Positions 1 to 8,350 of a stretch of DNA of 64,000 nt are shown here, one piece after another; positions within the stretch are counted from its first letter, which is position 1, and the number at the start of each line of letters is the position of its first letter. The DNA comes from JAEUMD01 sp036768475 (GTDB taxonomy: Bacteria > Pseudomonadota > Alphaproteobacteria > Rhizobiales > Hyphomicrobiaceae). The notes beneath the pieces were generated by a model. That model ran no database searches. It saw only the letters and a list, made by a program, of their open reading frames with translations, and had not been told where the DNA came from. A program made the position numbers and the translations under genes. The stretch covers positions 131,479 through 195,478 of the forward strand of contig DAIPMW010000005.1 of NCBI GenBank assembly GCA_036768475.1. Direction: 5' to 3'.

Positions 1-189
1 CTGGGTGGGAAGATCGAAAGCGATCGACAGGCCGGTCTGTCCTTTGGCCAGGTTCGTCTTGTAGAGTGCGTTCGATTTGGCGGCGGTGGAATGGCCCGCG
101 TAAGTGCGGAAGAGCCAGGGCTTGTCCTTTGCGGGAGCGTTGGCGTTGGCTGCGGTCTTCTCCGAGGTGGCGCTTGTCTTGTCGGCCAT
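1..189 (-). CDS. ecm: Ethylmalonyl-CoA mutase, N-terminal part (runs off the window)
   Basis: The first 63 residues of a B12-dependent acyl-CoA mutase are visible; the rest lies beyond the left edge. After a short Ala/Lys/Thr-rich start the chain reads PWLFRTYAGHSTAAKSNAL and then GQTGLSIAFDLPTQ, the substrate-barrel entry typical of ethylmalonyl-CoA mutase. The start is the ATG at 189, preceded by an AGGGAA ribosome site. The short N-terminus favours Ecm (MeaA type) over methylmalonyl-CoA mutase, whose large subunit has a longer lead. Ecm converts ethylmalonyl-CoA to methylsuccinyl-CoA, the step after Ccr and an epimerase. The ccr gene about 1 kb away, on the other strand, supports the call. 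Confidence 0.85.
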   Translation of the reverse strand, partial: MADKTSATSEKTAANANAPAKDKPWLFRTYAGHSTAAKSNALYKTNLAKGQTGLSIAFDLPTQ

Positions 190-306
190 GCCGGTTCCCT
201 TGGTTCTTCGGTATCGTTTTAGAGGGACGTGTGAGGCCCCGACTCGACGCAATCCTCGGCCATTCTGCCCCCGATTGAGCGCCGCCCCGAGCTGATGCCG
301 GTGCCT

Positions 307-406
307 GGATCGCGTTCAAGTTTCATGGAAATACGTCGACGATCCAATCTTGCAGTTTGAGCGTGTTTTGGTGCCGAACTGAAGCAAAGTTCAGCCCGAC
401 AATGCT
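307..406 (+). repeat. Dispersed structured repeat, family A, copy A0 (degenerate)
   Basis: About 100 bp resembling the copies at 2690, 52211 and 59761: it starts GGATCGCGTTCA, has a GATCCA block in the middle, then a TTTGAGCGTGTTTT block and a closing CTGAA/TTCAG stem near 389-393. It is the most diverged copy and its first hairpin is largely lost. It sits in the 420-bp gene-free stretch between ecm and the membrane protein at 610-951, where I see nothing else. Confidence 0.55.
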
Positions 407-609
407 CTAAGCTACAAGAGCGCATGCTGCAAAGCAAAAGCGTCCTTGGGCTTGGGTTGGTTGCGATTGCAGCAGCGAGTTGTTGGCCTGCAGCATAGCG
501 AAGGGCGGCCAGCCGGGCTCGCCCGTGGATCGCATGGGCGATTGGGGCATGCGCCGTGATGCTGCGATGCGGTGGAGACGGAGCGTATTGGGGTTCGGCG
601 AAGACGCGG

Positions 610-951
610 CTAGCGAGAACCAGGGCGGCGCTCGACCTTCTGCCGGCTGGCGTCCGCAATGGCATTTATGACGCGCATGAGGAGCAGGGAGACGAGCAGC
701 GCGATAACCATGCCGACGGTGCTCAGCGCGATCAGGTTCACTTCCGGCTCGGGTAGCGGGATCACCTCGAACTCGTAGCTCATGAAGTTGATAAAGAGCG
801 CACCGATCTGGAATGCCAGCATGAACAATGCGGTCAGCATGCGCGATTCGACGATCTGCTGCATGATGTAGCCAGCAACCGCGACCAGCGACACGATGAT
901 CATCCACGTCGACATGTTTAACGTACTGATATACGTATAGAAATTACTCAT
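610..951 (-). CDS. Small membrane protein of unknown function
   Basis: A 113-residue protein with about three hydrophobic segments (roughly residues 15-33, 40-57 and 70-92) and a short basic tail. I do not recognise a family. It is encoded upstream of ecm in the same direction, across a 420-bp gap, and divergently from ccr. A GGGACG stretch lies before the ATG at 951. The hydrophobic pattern and GC-rich third positions make it a likely real gene. Its position between two ethylmalonyl-CoA pathway genes is suggestive only. Confidence 0.6.
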   Translation of the reverse strand: MSNFYTYISTLNMSTWMIIVSLVAVAGYIMQQIVESRMLTALFMLAFQIGALFINFMSYEFEVIPLPEPEVNLIALSTVGMVIALLVSLLLMRVINAIADASRQKVERRPGSR

Positions 952-1229
952 GTTCCGGGCGTCCCAAAGGGCTGCTTGTGCTGCTTTCAGCCGAGTGTGC
1001 GTCGCAATAACTCGTTTCAGATTAGTTTCACATTCTTAACAATTCGTGCAAAGGCTGCGACGGGTTGCCTGCGGGGACTTTATTGCAGCGCAAAAACGTG
1101 CTTCTCTCCGGCCTCAGGCCGCTATGCTGCGCTGCATCGTCTAAGGGGGCGGGCGTGTGGAAGCGGTCGAAACAGACATCCGGATCGAACCGGATCCACC
1201 ACCAGATCGTGCCGGGAGACGAAGCCATC

Positions 1230-2564
1230 ATGTCGAGCCTAAGCGCCGCCAAGAAAACCGACGACGAAGCCGGGCTCAGCGCCCCGGCCATCGGAACCGC
1301 CAAAAAAGACCTTTATGAGGTCGGTGAGATTCCGCCGCTCGGGCACGTGCCCAAGAACATGTATGCCTGGGCCATCCGTGAAGAACGCCACGGTGAACCC
1401 GACACTGCAATGCAGGTCGAGGTTCTGCCGACATGGGAACTCGACAGCCACGAAGTGCTCGTTCTGGTGATGGCGGCTGGTGTCAACTACAACGGCGTAT
1501 GGGCAGCGCTCGGCACGCCGATCTCGCCAATCCGCGACGTGCACAAGAACCCGTATCACATTGCCGGTTCGGATGCCGCTGGCATTGTCTGGGCCGTCGG
1601 CTCGAAGGTGAAGCGCTGGAAGGTTGGCGACGAGGTTGTCATCCACTGCAACCAGGACGACGGCGACGATGAGGAGTGCAACGGCGGCGATCCGATGTTC
1701 TCGACGTCGCAGCGCATCTGGGGCTACGAGACTCCCGACGGTTCGTTCGCTCAGTTCGCGCGCGTTCAGGACCGGCAGTGTCTGGAGCGGCCAAAACACC
1801 TGACGTGGGAAGAGAGCGCCTGCTACACGCTTACTCTCGCCACCGCCTACCGCATGCTGTTCGGCCATCGTCCGCACGTGCTGCGTCCAGGCCATAACGT
1901 TCTGGTGTGGGGCGCTTCGGGAGGTTTGGGCTCTTTCGCCGTGCAGCTGTGCGCGACTTCGGGTGCCAATGCCGTCGGTATCGTGTCGGAAGAGGACAAG
2001 CGCGATTTCGTCATGCAGCTTGGTGCCAAGGGCGTCATCAATCGCAAAGACTTCAACTGCTGGGGGCAGTTGCCGAAGGTCAACACGCCCGAGTTCAACG
2101 ATTGGATGAAGGAGATGCGCAAGTTCGGCAAGGCCATCTGGGACATCACCGGAAAGGGCGTCAACGTCGACTGCGTATTCGAGCATCCGGGTGAGGCGAC
2201 GTTCCCGGTCTCTGTGAACGTCGTGAAGCGCGGTGGCATGGTCGTCATCTGCGCGGGCACCACGGGCTACAATCTCACCATGGATGCGCGTTATCTGTGG
2301 ATGCATCAGAAGCGCGTACAGGGTTCGCATTTCGCCAACCTGATGCAGGCGAGCCAAGCCAACAAGCTGGTCGTGGAGCGCCGCATCGATCCGTGCATGT
2401 CGGAGGTGTTCCCCTGGCAGCAGATCCCCAAGGCGCACATGCGCATGCTGCGCAACCAGCATAAGCCGGGCAATATGGCGGTGCTGGTGTCGGCTCCGAC
2501 CACGGGCCTGCGGACCTACGAGGACGTGCTGGAAGCATCCGAGCAGCGCTTCGGCAAGGGTTGA
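1230..2564 (+). CDS. ccr: Crotonyl-CoA carboxylase/reductase
   Basis: A 444-residue medium-chain dehydrogenase/reductase close to the family norm of about 430. It catalyses NADPH-dependent reductive carboxylation of crotonyl-CoA to ethylmalonyl-CoA, the key step of the ethylmalonyl-CoA pathway for C2 assimilation. Visible family features are NYNGVWAALGTPISP near residue 80, the IAGSDAAGIVW segment, an acidic loop with CNQDDGDDEE, and the nucleotide-binding GASGGLGS. The start at 1230 follows GGGAGAC; an in-frame extension upstream to 1065 has no such site and no family similarity. With ecm next door it forms a C2-assimilation locus that could take the acetyl-CoA coming from sulfoacetate. Confidence 0.95.
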   Translation: MSSLSAAKKTDDEAGLSAPAIGTAKKDLYEVGEIPPLGHVPKNMYAWAIREERHGEPDTAMQVEVLPTWELDSHEVLVLVMAAGVNYNGVWAALGTPISPIRDVHKNPYHIAGSDAAGIVWAVGSKVKRWKVGDEVVIHCNQDDGDDEECNGGDPMFSTSQRIWGYETPDGSFAQFARVQDRQCLERPKHLTWEESACYTLTLATAYRMLFGHRPHVLRPGHNVLVWGASGGLGSFAVQLCATSGANAVGIVSEEDKRDFVMQLGAKGVINRKDFNCWGQLPKVNTPEFNDWMKEMRKFGKAIWDITGKGVNVDCVFEHPGEATFPVSVNVVKRGGMVVICAGTTGYNLTMDARYLWMHQKRVQGSHFANLMQASQANKLVVERRIDPCMSEVFPWQQIPKAHMRMLRNQHKPGNMAVLVSAPTTGLRTYEDVLEASEQRFGKG

Positions 2565-2689
2565 GCGGTGAAGCCACCGGCAGCAGTGCCGTGATGAGCG
2601 CATAACGAGGAATAGGGCGGGGCGGCTCAAGGTCGTCCCGCTTATTTTATTTCGGCTCAGTTTGGAATCCGCGCGCGGTGTTCGGCTTG

Positions 2690-2790
2690 ACTAGATCGCG
2701 TTCATGTTTGACGGAAACATGAACTCAATCCAGCACCTTGTTTCGAGCATGTTTTTCACGCTGAACCGCTGCACTTCAGCTAAACATGCC
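2690..2790 (+). repeat. Dispersed structured repeat, family A, copy A1
   Basis: Two hairpins are clear. The first is GTTCATGTTT (2700-2709) facing AAACATGAAC (2715-2724) around a 5-nt loop. The second has GCATGTTT (2747-2754) pairing AAACATGC (2782-2789), enclosing GCTGAA (2760-2765) with TTCAGC (2775-2780). The linker holds CAGCACCTTGTTTCGA, which is shared with the other copies. It lies in the gene-free stretch 2565-3033, after ccr. Nothing else is visible there except the start region of the next transporter. Confidence 0.8.
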
Positions 2791-3033
2791 CTAGCCGGTG
2801 ATGCCTTTGACGGCCAAGACGCCGTTTGCGATTGTCGGAACGTCCCGGGTATCAGCACGTGCCAAGGCTGGTGACGACATACCCTCGTCCTAATGCCGGA
2901 TCGACTGCGATCTGCGGCAGCATCTACAAGTGGGTTCGGCATGGCGGGCGGGTCTGGCAAGCGGGAGATGCTGCTCGGCGGTTTGTGCCTCATGGGCAGG
3001 AGACCGGGCGTAAACAAGTATTGGGTGCGGGGG

Positions 3034-4461
3034 ATGATGCGCGAAACGATAGATCACAGTGCCTCGGACATCGGGGCGTACGAGCGACGGCGGATCATCT
3101 TCGCCAGTGTCATCGGCACGACAATCGAATTTTACGATTTCTATATCTACGCGACCGCAGCCGTGTCCGTGTTCCCGCTGCTCTTCTTTCCCAAGGGCGA
3201 AGGCACGGCGGCGCTGCTCGCCTCGATGGCGACGTTCGGCGTTGCATTCGTCGCGCGACCGATCGGCTCGATGGTGTTTGGGCATTTTGGGGATCGTGTA
3301 GGTCGCAAGGCGACGCTGGTGGGCTCGCTTGTGATGATGGGACTTGCGACGTTCCTTATCGGCCTGCTGCCGACCTACTATCAGATCGGGCTCTTCGCGC
3401 CGGCGATCCTGACCGTCCTGCGCTTCTGCCAGGGATTGGGACTGGGTGGCGAATGGTCGGGTGCGGCGCTTCTCGCGCTGGAGACGGCGGAGCAAGGCAA
3501 ACGTGCGCGGGCTGCCATGTGGCCGCAGCTCGGTGCACCCTTCGGTTTCCTGCTGGCCAATGGTTTCTTTCTCGTGCTCACCTTGGCATTCGGTTTCAAT
3601 TCCGGTGCCGCGCAACAAAGTGACAGCTTCGTTGCATGGGGTTGGCGCATTCCATTTCTGGCGTCGATCGCGCTGGTTCTGGTCGGGCTTTACGTGCGAT
3701 TGAAGCTCAACGAGACGCCTGTGTTTGCCCGTGCGGTGGAGCGCGGGGAAACGCTCAAGTCGCCGCTGGCGGCGGTGCTGCGCAATAATCGACGCGAGCT
3801 GGTGCTCGGCACCTTCGCCATGGTGGCTACCTATTGTCTCTTCTATCTGATGACGACGTGGGTGCTCTCCTATGCAATCGGAAAGCGGGAGCTTGGGTTT
3901 CTTGGCATTGGCTATCGCGACTTCCTGGTGTTGCAGCTCGTATCGGTGCTGTTCTTCGCCGCATTCATTCCCGTCTCGGGCTATCTGGCGGACAAACTCG
4001 GACGCCGCTCATTTCTGATCGCGGTGACGGCCGCGATCATCGCGTTCGGGCTTTCGTTCGGCTGGTTCCTGTCCCCCCAGGTCATGGGATCAGGCGCGGA
4101 TGCAAACCTATGGCTCATGCTGGCATTCCTGACGATCGGCATGATCCTGATGGGTTTGACGTTCGGGCCGATGTCAGCGCTGCTGCCGGAAATGTTCCCG
4201 ACCAATGCGCGCTATACCGGTTCGGGGGTTGCCTACAACCTGTCGTCGATCATCGGCGCGGCATTGACGCCGTTCGCGGCCACATGGCTCGTCATCAATT
4301 TCGGGGTCACGGCGGTGGGGTATTACCTCGCCTTTCTTGCCTCGATGACACTGTTGTCACTCGTGCTGAGCCGCGAGACGAAGAACACGAACCTCGACAC
4401 CATGGCGGATGACGCGGCCGAGGATGCGGCGACCGTTGCCATCGAGGCGACGTCGCCGTGA
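3034..4461 (+). CDS. MFS transporter, metabolite:H+ symporter (MHS) type
   Basis: A 475-residue inner-membrane transporter with about 12 hydrophobic segments. The N-terminal pattern (ASVIGTTIEFYDFYIYATAA, then FGHFGDRVGRKATL) and the FCQGLGLGGEWSGA segment are typical of the MHS family (ProP, KgtP, ShiA relatives), which import carboxylates or betaines with protons. A second MFS signature, LADKLGRRS, lies in the second half. Start choice is uncertain: 3034 or 3037, close behind GGGG. An earlier ATG at 2893 adds about 47 residues without family similarity. The substrate is not readable. Family B repeat copy B1 follows its end. Confidence 0.85.
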   Translation: MMRETIDHSASDIGAYERRRIIFASVIGTTIEFYDFYIYATAAVSVFPLLFFPKGEGTAALLASMATFGVAFVARPIGSMVFGHFGDRVGRKATLVGSLVMMGLATFLIGLLPTYYQIGLFAPAILTVLRFCQGLGLGGEWSGAALLALETAEQGKRARAAMWPQLGAPFGFLLANGFFLVLTLAFGFNSGAAQQSDSFVAWGWRIPFLASIALVLVGLYVRLKLNETPVFARAVERGETLKSPLAAVLRNNRRELVLGTFAMVATYCLFYLMTTWVLSYAIGKRELGFLGIGYRDFLVLQLVSVLFFAAFIPVSGYLADKLGRRSFLIAVTAAIIAFGLSFGWFLSPQVMGSGADANLWLMLAFLTIGMILMGLTFGPMSALLPEMFPTNARYTGSGVAYNLSSIIGAALTPFAATWLVINFGVTAVGYYLAFLASMTLLSLVLSRETKNTNLDTMADDAAEDAATVAIEATSP

Positions 4462-4480
4462 CGGACCAATGGATCCCGGG

Positions 4481-4605
4481 TCAGAGCTGGGCACGTTCAA
4501 TTGAATCGCCTTTGGCCTTGGTCGCTTCTCTGTCTCTTTGTTTGAGAGACTGTTTCAGGTTTCGATGGAAGCATGGCTGCTTCCATCGAGATCGATCAGG
4601 CTCTA
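4481..4605 (-). repeat. Dispersed structured repeat, family B, copy B1
   Basis: Read on the minus strand it begins TAGAGCCTGATC, where TAG is the cysN stop codon (4603-4605). The hairpin CGATGGAAGCA/TGCTTCCATCG with a 4-nt loop follows, then a CTCTCAAACAAAGAGA linker and a degenerate far arm ending near 4481. It fills the space between the convergent transporter and cysN, so it may act as a bidirectional transcript end. Other copies: 13879, 55136, 57743. Confidence 0.8.
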
Positions 4606-6105
4606 TGCCGCGTTCTCCTCGATTTCGACACGGACGCCAGCCGACGCGAGGATCGTTGCGACGTGCTCTGCGCGGCGGCGGAACTCTGCCGATCCACTGA
4701 TCAGGTCGGAGCAGATGCTGCGCTCGAGCATCTCGGTGGTGAGGCGGAATACGTCTGGCTGCCGGTCCTGACTGCCTGCCATTTCGAACACGGTGTGGAC
4801 GACGCCGCCCGCCAGCGTGGCACCGCTCAACGCATCGACCAGGACGAAACTGCCCAGTTCGGGGTGATCCGCGAAGGCCTCGATCACGGCCGGCCGGGCC
4901 AGTGTGATGGTGGCCGCGGCAATGTCGTTGACAGCGCAGCCATCGGCGGCAATCTCCACCATTGTATCGAGATCGAGCAGCGCGTTGATCTCCAGACTGG
5001 AAACCGGAACGATGTCCGTTGCCGTCCGCAGCAGCACACCGTTGGCCCCACCGAGTGGCTCGTCGGCAAGCCAGACAAGCCGTGCGCTCAGGCGGCGGGT
5101 CAACTGCGGCGGGTCGGCTGGATCGACGAGAACCGTGCCGCGGGCAATGTCGAGATCTGCATCGAGCTCAATGACGATCGCCTCGCCACGGTGCGCGGTG
5201 CGTTTGTCATGATCCATGGAGACGATGCGGCGCACGCCGGCCACCCGTCCGGTGAGGGCGTCCTGCACTGGTGCGCCGATTGCAATACCGCCGGTGCTGA
5301 CCGTACCGGCGAGGCCACGGAAATCGCTTCCGTCGCGCAGCACCATCTGCACGGGCATGCGGAATCTATCGGAGCGGCGGCGTTGGCGTTCCGGTACATT
5401 TGACAATTGCTCGATCAGCGTGGGGCCTGCGTACCACGGCATGCGGGCGGACTGGCTTGCAACATTGTCGCCAGGCTTTGCCGCGACGGGCACGGCTACG
5501 GCGTCCTCGAAATGGAACCGTGCGGCCAACTCGCGGAACTCCAATTCTATGGCGCGGAAGGACTGCTCACTCCAGTCCACGAGGTCCATCTTGTTGACTG
5601 CGAGAATGACGCGTCGCAATCCGACGAGATCGAGAATTGCGGCGTGACGGCGTGTCTGCCGTTTCACGCCATGGCGTGCGTCGACCAGCATGATGGCGAC
5701 ATCGGCATGCGATGCGCCGGACGCCATGTTACGCGTGTACTGCTCGTGACCCGGACTGTCGATGATGACGTGGCGTCGCGATCGCGCATCGAAATAGCGC
5801 CACGCTATGTCGATCGTGATGCCCTGCTCGCGTTCGGCGACGAGCCCGTCGACGAGAAGGCTCAGATCCGGCACGCCGTCGGAGCCGGCTGATGCCAGAA
5901 GGCTTGCGCGCGCGTCGTCCGGCAAGTCCGATGCATCCCAGAGCAGACGGCCGATCAGGGTCGACTTGCCGTCATCGACTGAACCGCAGGTCAGGATATG
6001 AACGATGTCAGCGAGGTGGGGCGTGTGGCTGGGAGCGGCTTTGCGAACACTCGTATCGGCCGCGCTCTGCGACGTGGCGCTCTTCAAGACAGCGGCGGCG
6101 GTCAT
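4603..6105 (-). CDS. cysN: Sulfate adenylyltransferase subunit 1 (GTPase)
   Basis: A 500-residue GTPase subunit of ATP sulfurylase, which with CysD makes adenylyl sulfate (APS) from sulfate and ATP. The G1 loop reads GSVDDGKST near residue 42, G3 is DSPGHEQYTRNMASGA, and the NKMD specificity motif follows; EF-Tu-like beta domains make up the second half. The APS kinase (CysC) domain often fused to CysN in alphaproteobacteria is absent. This fits the APS-type reductase in the same operon, which needs no PAPS. The start overlaps the cysD stop as TGATG. It is the last gene of the operon, and its stop codon lies inside repeat B1. Confidence 0.93.
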   Translation of the reverse strand: MTAAAVLKSATSQSAADTSVRKAAPSHTPHLADIVHILTCGSVDDGKSTLIGRLLWDASDLPDDARASLLASAGSDGVPDLSLLVDGLVAEREQGITIDIAWRYFDARSRRHVIIDSPGHEQYTRNMASGASHADVAIMLVDARHGVKRQTRRHAAILDLVGLRRVILAVNKMDLVDWSEQSFRAIELEFRELAARFHFEDAVAVPVAAKPGDNVASQSARMPWYAGPTLIEQLSNVPERQRRRSDRFRMPVQMVLRDGSDFRGLAGTVSTGGIAIGAPVQDALTGRVAGVRRIVSMDHDKRTAHRGEAIVIELDADLDIARGTVLVDPADPPQLTRRLSARLVWLADEPLGGANGVLLRTATDIVPVSSLEINALLDLDTMVEIAADGCAVNDIAAATITLARPAVIEAFADHPELGSFVLVDALSGATLAGGVVHTVFEMAGSQDRQPDVFRLTTEMLERSICSDLISGSAEFRRRAEHVATILASAGVRVEIEENAA

Positions 6106-7010
6106 CAGAAATAGCCCTCCTGCTTCTTACGCTCCATAGCTCCCGACTGATCGTGATCGATGAGGCGGCCGCTGCGCTCCGATGAGCGGGCAGCCAGCGT
6201 TTCAGCGACTACGCTCTCCAGATCGGTTGCGTCAGAGGCAACGGCAGCGGTGAGCGGCCAGCAGCCGAGCGTGCGGAAACGTACGAACCGGTCAACGACC
6301 TGCTCTCCGGGTAGAAGCGACATGCGGTCATCGTCGCGCACCAGGATCTGGCCGTCGCGCTCGACGGTCGGGCGCTCGGCGGCAATGTAGAGCGACACGA
6401 CGTCGAGCTTCTCGCGCAGGATGTAGCGCCACACATCTCTTTCGGTCCAATTGGAAAGAGGAAATATGCGCGCCGTCTCGCCCGTTCCAAGTCGGCCGTT
6501 GAGCAAACGCCACATTTCGGGGCGTTGGCGGCGCGGATCCCAGCGATGCCCGGAGCTACGGAAAGAAAAGACGCGCTCCTTGGCACGGCTCGCTTCCTCG
6601 TCGCGTCGTGCACCACCGACGGCCGCATCGAACCTGTGGTGATCGAGCGCCTGCTTGAGGCCGGCGGTTTTCATCACGTCGGTATAGAGCGAAGGTGCAA
6701 AGTCGAATGGATTTATGCCGCGTGCAACGCCTTCCGTGTTCACGTGCACGATGAGATCGAGGCCGAGCTCTCTCGCGGTGCGATCACGGAAGGCGATCAT
6801 GTCGTGAAATTTCCATGTCGTATCCACATGCAGAACCGGAAACGGCACGCGCTGGGGATAGAATGCCTTACGCGCGAGATGCAGCAGCACCGTCGAGTCC
6901 TTGCCGATCGAATAGAGCAGCACGGGCCTTCGGAACTGTGCCGCAACCTCGCGGAAGATATGAATCGCCTCGGCCTCGAGCAGGTCGAGATGGGAGGGTA
7001 GATCCGTCAT
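6105..7010 (-). CDS. cysD: Sulfate adenylyltransferase subunit 2
   Basis: A 301-residue catalytic subunit of ATP sulfurylase of the PP-loop ATP pyrophosphatase superfamily. The ATP loop SIGKDSTVL is near residue 34, GGARRDEEASRAKER in the middle, and the C-terminus MERKKQEGYF is typical of CysD. Start and stop overlap cysH (ATGA) and cysN (TGATG), so the three are translationally coupled. Product APS goes to the CysH-type reductase encoded just upstream. Confidence 0.95.
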   Translation of the reverse strand: MTDLPSHLDLLEAEAIHIFREVAAQFRRPVLLYSIGKDSTVLLHLARKAFYPQRVPFPVLHVDTTWKFHDMIAFRDRTARELGLDLIVHVNTEGVARGINPFDFAPSLYTDVMKTAGLKQALDHHRFDAAVGGARRDEEASRAKERVFSFRSSGHRWDPRRQRPEMWRLLNGRLGTGETARIFPLSNWTERDVWRYILREKLDVVSLYIAAERPTVERDGQILVRDDDRMSLLPGEQVVDRFVRFRTLGCWPLTAAVASDATDLESVVAETLAARSSERSGRLIDHDQSGAMERKKQEGYF

Positions 7011-7762
7011 TCAGCGGCCTCCGCCGGGCGCGGTCTCGTGTGCAGGCCGCATTCCTTGTGGTCGGGGCTCTCCCACCACCAGCGACCTGAGCGAATGTCC
7101 TCTCCAGGCAAAACGGCGCGTGTGCACGGCTGGCATCCGATGGACGGATAGCCGCGTGCATGCAGTGCATTGGCCGGCACCTCGTTGTCGCGGATGTAGG
7201 TCTTAAGCCGAGCGAGCGACCAGTCGGCCAGCGGGTTGATCTTCAACACGCCAAGATCGAAGTCGCGTGACGTGAAGGGCACGTCGGCGCGCCCGTTCGA
7301 CTGTTCACGCCGTAAGCCTGTGACCCAGGATGATGCACCCGCCAGCGCCCGGCGCAGTGGCTCAATCTTGCGCACCTCGCAGCACGATTTGCGCGCCACT
7401 ACGGAAAAGCGGAAGCCGTGGACGCCGTCGCGCGCGAGAAGGTTCTCGATGCTGATCGAGTCAGGCGCGATGACGCGGATCTTCAGGCCATAGCGCTTCT
7501 CGGATGCGGCGATCGTGTCGAGTGTCTCGGGGAACAGGCGACCGGTGTCGAGCGTAAAGATGTCGACGGGAACCTGCGTCGCGGCGATCGCGTGGAGGAT
7601 CGCCTGATCCTCCAATCCAAGGCTGGTGGAAAATGCAATCCGGCCTTTTGTGCTGTCGCCGACAAGAACGATGCGTTCCTCCAGCGATCCGGCCGCGGCC
7701 AGACGCGCTGCGAGCACATCGTTGTTGTGGTTGGTGGCGTTGTTGTAAGCGGTGAAGCTCAT
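7007..7762 (-). CDS. cysH: Assimilatory APS reductase ([4Fe-4S] type)
   Basis: A 251-residue member of the CysH family. The cysteine pattern marks it as an APS rather than PAPS reductase: KSCCEVRK (paired Cys), then GCQPC about 80 residues later, which together ligate a [4Fe-4S] cluster, and a C-terminal ECGLH carrying the catalytic Cys. It reduces adenylyl sulfate to sulfite using thioredoxin or glutathione. This fits the lack of an APS kinase domain in CysN. It lies between DUF934 and cysD in the same operon and overlaps cysD by four bases. Confidence 0.92.
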   Translation of the reverse strand: MSFTAYNNATNHNNDVLAARLAAAGSLEERIVLVGDSTKGRIAFSTSLGLEDQAILHAIAATQVPVDIFTLDTGRLFPETLDTIAASEKRYGLKIRVIAPDSISIENLLARDGVHGFRFSVVARKSCCEVRKIEPLRRALAGASSWVTGLRREQSNGRADVPFTSRDFDLGVLKINPLADWSLARLKTYIRDNEVPANALHARGYPSIGCQPCTRAVLPGEDIRSGRWWWESPDHKECGLHTRPRPAEAAE

Positions 7763-7783
7763 GGTGAATGTCCTGTCATTCGT

Positions 7784-8350
7784 TCATTCGGCTGCTACGA
7801 GCACGCGCGGTGATGTCGCGCTGCGTCTGAGGTCTCCGTGAAGCGTTGGCGACTGGTACATTCGGTGCATTCGGGTAGGTTCGGCGCGCTCCAGTGCGCG
7901 GATCGTTGCGGGATCGACAATCTCGAAGGACGTGAAGCCGCAGCGCGACATCAGCGCAATCTGGTCGAGAAGAACGTCGCCGGTTGCGCGCAGGTCATTT
8001 CTGTAACCCCATAGCTCGCGGAGACGCCGTGCCGTCGAATAGCTGCGGCCGTCGGTGAACTTCGGGAACGCGAGCGCGATGAGCGCGAGACGATGGATCT
8101 CATCGCTTTGCGGGTCGATCTCGTCGTTCGGTGCGAGGCAAATACCGAAGGTAACGTTCGTGGTGCCATCCAATTCGGATTTCTGTCTGCGCCAGCGTTC
8201 AAGCGTAACAAGAGCGAAGCCTTCGGCAGGCGGTGCTTCGTCGTCCGGCAACCGTTGCCACAGATCCTGCTCGAATGCCTGACCGTTCCAAATCCGAGTC
8301 GTGCCGGGAGACGAGGTTCCAACGGCGGATGGGTTCGTTTGCTTAGGCAT
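7784..8350 (-). CDS. DUF934 protein of the cysteine-biosynthesis operon
   Basis: A 188-residue protein of the DUF934 family, regularly found between cysI and cysH in alphaproteobacteria and probably acting with sulfite reductase. Visible features include FPKFTDGRSYSTARRLRELW and the C-terminal RCGFTSFEI segment. The start at 8350 overlaps the cysI stop by eight bases. A longer in-frame reading back to 8707 lies inside cysI and is not family-like. No catalytic motif is evident, and its exact role is not established to my knowledge. Confidence 0.88.
   Translation of the reverse strand: MPKQTNPSAVGTSSPGTTRIWNGQAFEQDLWQRLPDDEAPPAEGFALVTLERWRRQKSELDGTTNVTFGICLAPNDEIDPQSDEIHRLALIALAFPKFTDGRSYSTARRLRELWGYRNDLRATGDVLLDQIALMSRCGFTSFEIVDPATIRALERAEPTRMHRMYQSPTLHGDLRRSATSPRVLVAAE

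Noticed and set aside
1239..2630. 463-codon minus-strand reading frame
   Set aside because: Entirely opposite ccr, His/Arg-rich and without domain signs; a shadow of high-GC coding sequence.
4603..6105. CysNC bifunctional enzyme
   Set aside because: The chain ends at about 500 residues with no second P-loop kinase domain; it is CysN only.
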